Assembly: GCA_031272195.1 (NCBI GenBank) | Contig: JAISUF010000061.1 | Span: 1-39,117, forward strand | Source of the DNA: Propionibacteriaceae bacterium | Lineage (GTDB): Bacteria > Actinomycetota > Actinomycetes > Propionibacteriales > Propionibacteriaceae | Direction of reading: 5' to 3' | Length of the DNA stretch: 39,117 bases | In this document: piece by piece, positions 37,609-39,117 of the stretch | Position numbering within the stretch: position 1 is the first letter of the stretch | Layout of the letters: each line of letters opens with the position of its first letter | The notes under the pieces: model-generated | The model's input: the letters and a program-made list of their open reading frames with translations, nothing else | Databases searched by the model: none | Told to the model about the DNA's origin: nothing | Made by a program: the position numbers and the translations under genes

Positions 37609-37701
37609 GGTGGCAACCCTTCGCATCGGGGACCCCCTCAGCCTAGCCGAATCACTGGCCAGGCAGGGACGCCGGACGAGCCATGGGTGGCCCAAAGCGG
37701 C

Positions 37702-37707
37702 TACACT
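37702..37707 (+). promoter_or_regulatory. -10 box of SRP RNA gene
   Basis: TACACT lies a few nucleotides before the expected 5' end of the RNA. Confidence 0.45.
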
Positions 37708-37710
37708 GGC

Positions 37711-37804
37711 TGGCGGGTTCCCCGCGCGGCGGCAACTCGCCCAACTCCCCCAGGGTCGGAAGGCAGCAAGGGTAAGCGGGCTCTACCGGGTGCGCGGGGG
37801 CCTT
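37711..37804 (+). ncRNA. ffs: Signal recognition particle RNA (small bacterial type)
   Basis: The conserved apical loop that binds Ffh is present as GGGTCGGAAGGCAGCAAGGG (37753-37772). The 5' CCCCGCGC pairs with the 3' GCGCGGGG, closing the long hairpin. A T-run (37803-37807) follows directly. With Ffh and FtsY it targets nascent membrane and secreted proteins. The ends are estimated to within a few bases. Confidence 0.9.
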
Positions 37805-37807
37805 TTT
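37795..37807 (+). terminator. Terminator of SRP RNA
   Basis: The closing GC-rich arm of the RNA runs straight into CCTTTTTCTG, an intrinsic terminator with a real T-tract, rare in this window. Confidence 0.65.
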
Positions 37808-37963
37808 CTGTTTCCGGGCGGTGTCTGAGAAGGAAAGCAGCCATGACCCACCGCCGCGCCAATCGACCACTCCGCCCACCACCTGCCGTGCGGCCAGGCG
37901 GAACAAGTCGACAACATCGATTCTCCCGGCCGGGCCGTGTCGGCGCGAACCCATGGCATACTG

Positions 37964-38338
37964 GTGGCGACGTGGAGCCAGCGCCCGGCCCGCCGAACGA
38001 GCGCCCCCGCCGCCCGACACCGCCCCCACCCCATCAACCTGTTCCCCATATTCGTTTCCTTAGTAATGATTGCTGTGGCGACCGTTGCCTGGCTGCCCGA
38101 TGCTGCTGCCGACGTCACCGTCACGAACGACTCGGCAATGTCCGCGAATGTGGTGCTGATCGGCGACTCGTATTCGGCTGGCAACGGAGCCTGCGCCGAC
38201 GGCGAGTACGACCCGAAATCAGATCCTGCCGATCCAGCCTGGCGCTGCAGCAAGCGGAACTGGGCTCGCCTGTACGTGGACTGGCTGCTGTCCCAGGGCG
38301 TCCACGCCACGCTCACCAACCGGTCGGCGGCACGCTGA
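37964..38338 (+). pseudogene. Truncated secreted SGNH/GDSL-hydrolase remnant
   Basis: 124 codons from a possible GTG. An Arg-rich start and hydrophobic signal peptide (INLFPIFVSLVMIAVATVAWLP) lead to NVVLIGDSYSAGNGA, the catalytic-Ser block of SGNH hydrolases. CSKRNWARLYVDWLLSQG follows as in secreted actinobacterial lipase/esterase-like members. The frame then stops at TNRSAAR, where homologues continue for another 150 or more residues to the catalytic Asp-His. The two other forward frames after the stop show no continuation. It is therefore a 3'-truncated fragment. No clear ribosome-binding site was found. Confidence 0.6.
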
Positions 38339-38402
38339 GGCCGCGTCATGGGCCGTCGGGCTCGGCGGCCGCCGCCATCGGACTCGGGCCTGACCGACCG
38401 CT

Positions 38403-39117
38403 TCAGGGTTTGTCGTCCAGCCAATTCATCGACTTGGCGACGGCTTTCTTCCACAGGCGGTAGTGGCGGGCGCGCTGGGCCTCGTCGGCGGACGGCAGCC
38501 AGCGCTTGGCCTGCGACCAGTTGGCGGCCACGTCTTGCTCGCCGGACCACACGCCGACGGCGATGCCTGCGGCGTAGGCCGCGCCCAGGGCGGTCGTCTC
38601 GGCGACGGCCGGGGCGACGACTGGCACGCCGAGCTGGTCGGCCTGGAACTGCATCAGCGTGTCGTTGGCGACCATGCCGCCGTCCACCCTCAGCTCGGCC
38701 AGTTTGACGCCGGAGTCGGCCTCCATCGCGTCGACCACCTCGCGGGTCTGGTAGGCGGTGGCCTCCAGCGCCGCCCGCGCCAAGTGGGCTTTGGTGGCGT
38801 AACGGGTCAGGCCGACGATGGCGCCGCGAGCGGTCGTGTCCCAATGCGGCGCGAACAGCCCCGAGAAGGCAGGCACGAAATAGACCCCGCCATTGTCCGG
38901 CGCGGCCAGCGCCTCGACCTCGGGCGCGGAGGCGATGACGCCCAACTGGTCGCGCAGCCACTGCACCAGCGACCCGGCCACTGCGACCGAACCCTCCAGC
39001 GCATAGACCGGCGCTTGTTGGCCGATCTTGTGGGCCACCGTCGTCAACAGGCCGTGGCTGGACCAAACCGGCTCCCGGCCGGTGTTCATCAGCAGGAAGC
39101 AGCCCGTGCCGTAGGTG
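38403..39117 (-). CDS. glpK: Glycerol kinase, C-terminal part (5' end outside window)
   Basis: About 237 residues of the second ASKHA domain, open to the right edge. The edge codons read [12 protein letters not shown], followed by [70 protein letters not shown] and [25 protein letters not shown]: all close to GlpK. The C-terminus (MNWLDDKP) is intact. It makes glycerol 3-phosphate from glycerol. The track start at 39089 is only an internal Met. No glpF or glpD is visible here. Confidence 0.95.
   Translation of the reverse strand, partial: TYGTGCFLLMNTGREPVWSSHGLLTTVAHKIGQQAPVYALEGSVAVAGSLVQWLRDQLGVIASAPEVEALAAPDNGGVYFVPAFSGLFAPHWDTTARGAIVGLTRYATKAHLARAALEATAYQTREVVDAMEADSGVKLAELRVDGGMVANDTLMQFQADQLGVPVVAPAVAETTALGAAYAAGIAVGVWSGEQDVAANWSQAKRWLPSADEAQRARHYRLWKKAVAKSMNWLDDKP

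Noticed and set aside
36019-38463. 814-aa plus-strand ORF, including an ATG at 37842 with AAGGAAA upstream
   Set aside because: Runs antisense through DUF2207 and straight through the SRP RNA; the part after 37842 is Pro/Arg-rich with no recognisable fold.

Overview
The window comes from a high-GC Gram-positive actinobacterium. The evidence is GC-rich codon use throughout, the rpsF-ssb-rpsR-rplI operon, a mfd / SurA-like lipoprotein / mazG cluster, a sortase, an LCP-family protein, a short SRP RNA, and frequent GTG starts. A Propionibacteriaceae- or Actinomycetaceae-like host is possible, but nothing here fixes the family. Coding density is high. No CRISPR array, tRNA, transposase or prophage gene was seen.

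Layout from left to right. 1-1225 (-): a membrane GT87-type glycosyltransferase running off the left edge. 1364-2806 (+): a secreted endonuclease/exonuclease/phosphatase-fold protein with an aromatic-rich insert. 2938-4200 (-): a secreted beta-helix protein. 4382-9521 (+): mfd, a SurA-like lipoprotein and mazG. 9682-13347 (-): a DnaE2-type polymerase with an SOS-like box at its promoter. 13646-14926 (-): dtd and a vapBC toxin-antitoxin pair. 15240-18454 (+): a MacB-like ABC transporter (ATPase and FtsX permease). 18713-19678 (+): aldose 1-epimerase under a LacI-type operator. 19797-22219 (-): a cell-surface cluster of Thr-rich exported protein, sortase and LCP protein. 22563-24253 (-): rpsF-ssb-rpsR-rplI. 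24578-26167 (+): an FGGY sugar kinase. 26285-27581 (+): a four-helix membrane protein and a PemK-like protein. 27679-28149 (+): a Dps-like ferritin. 28250-30774 (-): class I fumarase and a HAD phosphatase. 30823-32484 (+): a DUF885 metallopeptidase. 32587-34969 (-): an AsnC/Lrp regulator and an acyl-CoA ligase. 35074-35997 (+): an EamA exporter. 35932-37608 (-): a DUF2207 membrane protein. 37711-37804 (+): SRP RNA, followed by a truncated SGNH-hydrolase remnant. 38403-39117 (-): the C-terminal part of glycerol kinase, running off the right edge.

The main themes are DNA maintenance (mfd, mazG, dnaE2, ssb), cell-envelope assembly (GT87, sortase, LCP, DUF2207, lipoprotein), translation quality and ribosomal proteins, and carbohydrate handling (galM, FGGY kinase, glpK).

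Three window-wide patterns stand out. First, twelve genes start 6-7 nt downstream of a -10-like hexamer (TANNNT, once CANNNT) with no Shine-Dalgarno sequence, so they are probably leaderless. Second, Gly/Ala/Pro/Ser-rich low-complexity segments interrupt or extend otherwise conserved enzymes. Third, small GC-rich inverted repeats recur between genes. The window looks mostly like ordinary core chromosome. The least ordinary parts are the sortase cluster, the endonuclease-like gene, the REP-like repeats and the SGNH remnant.
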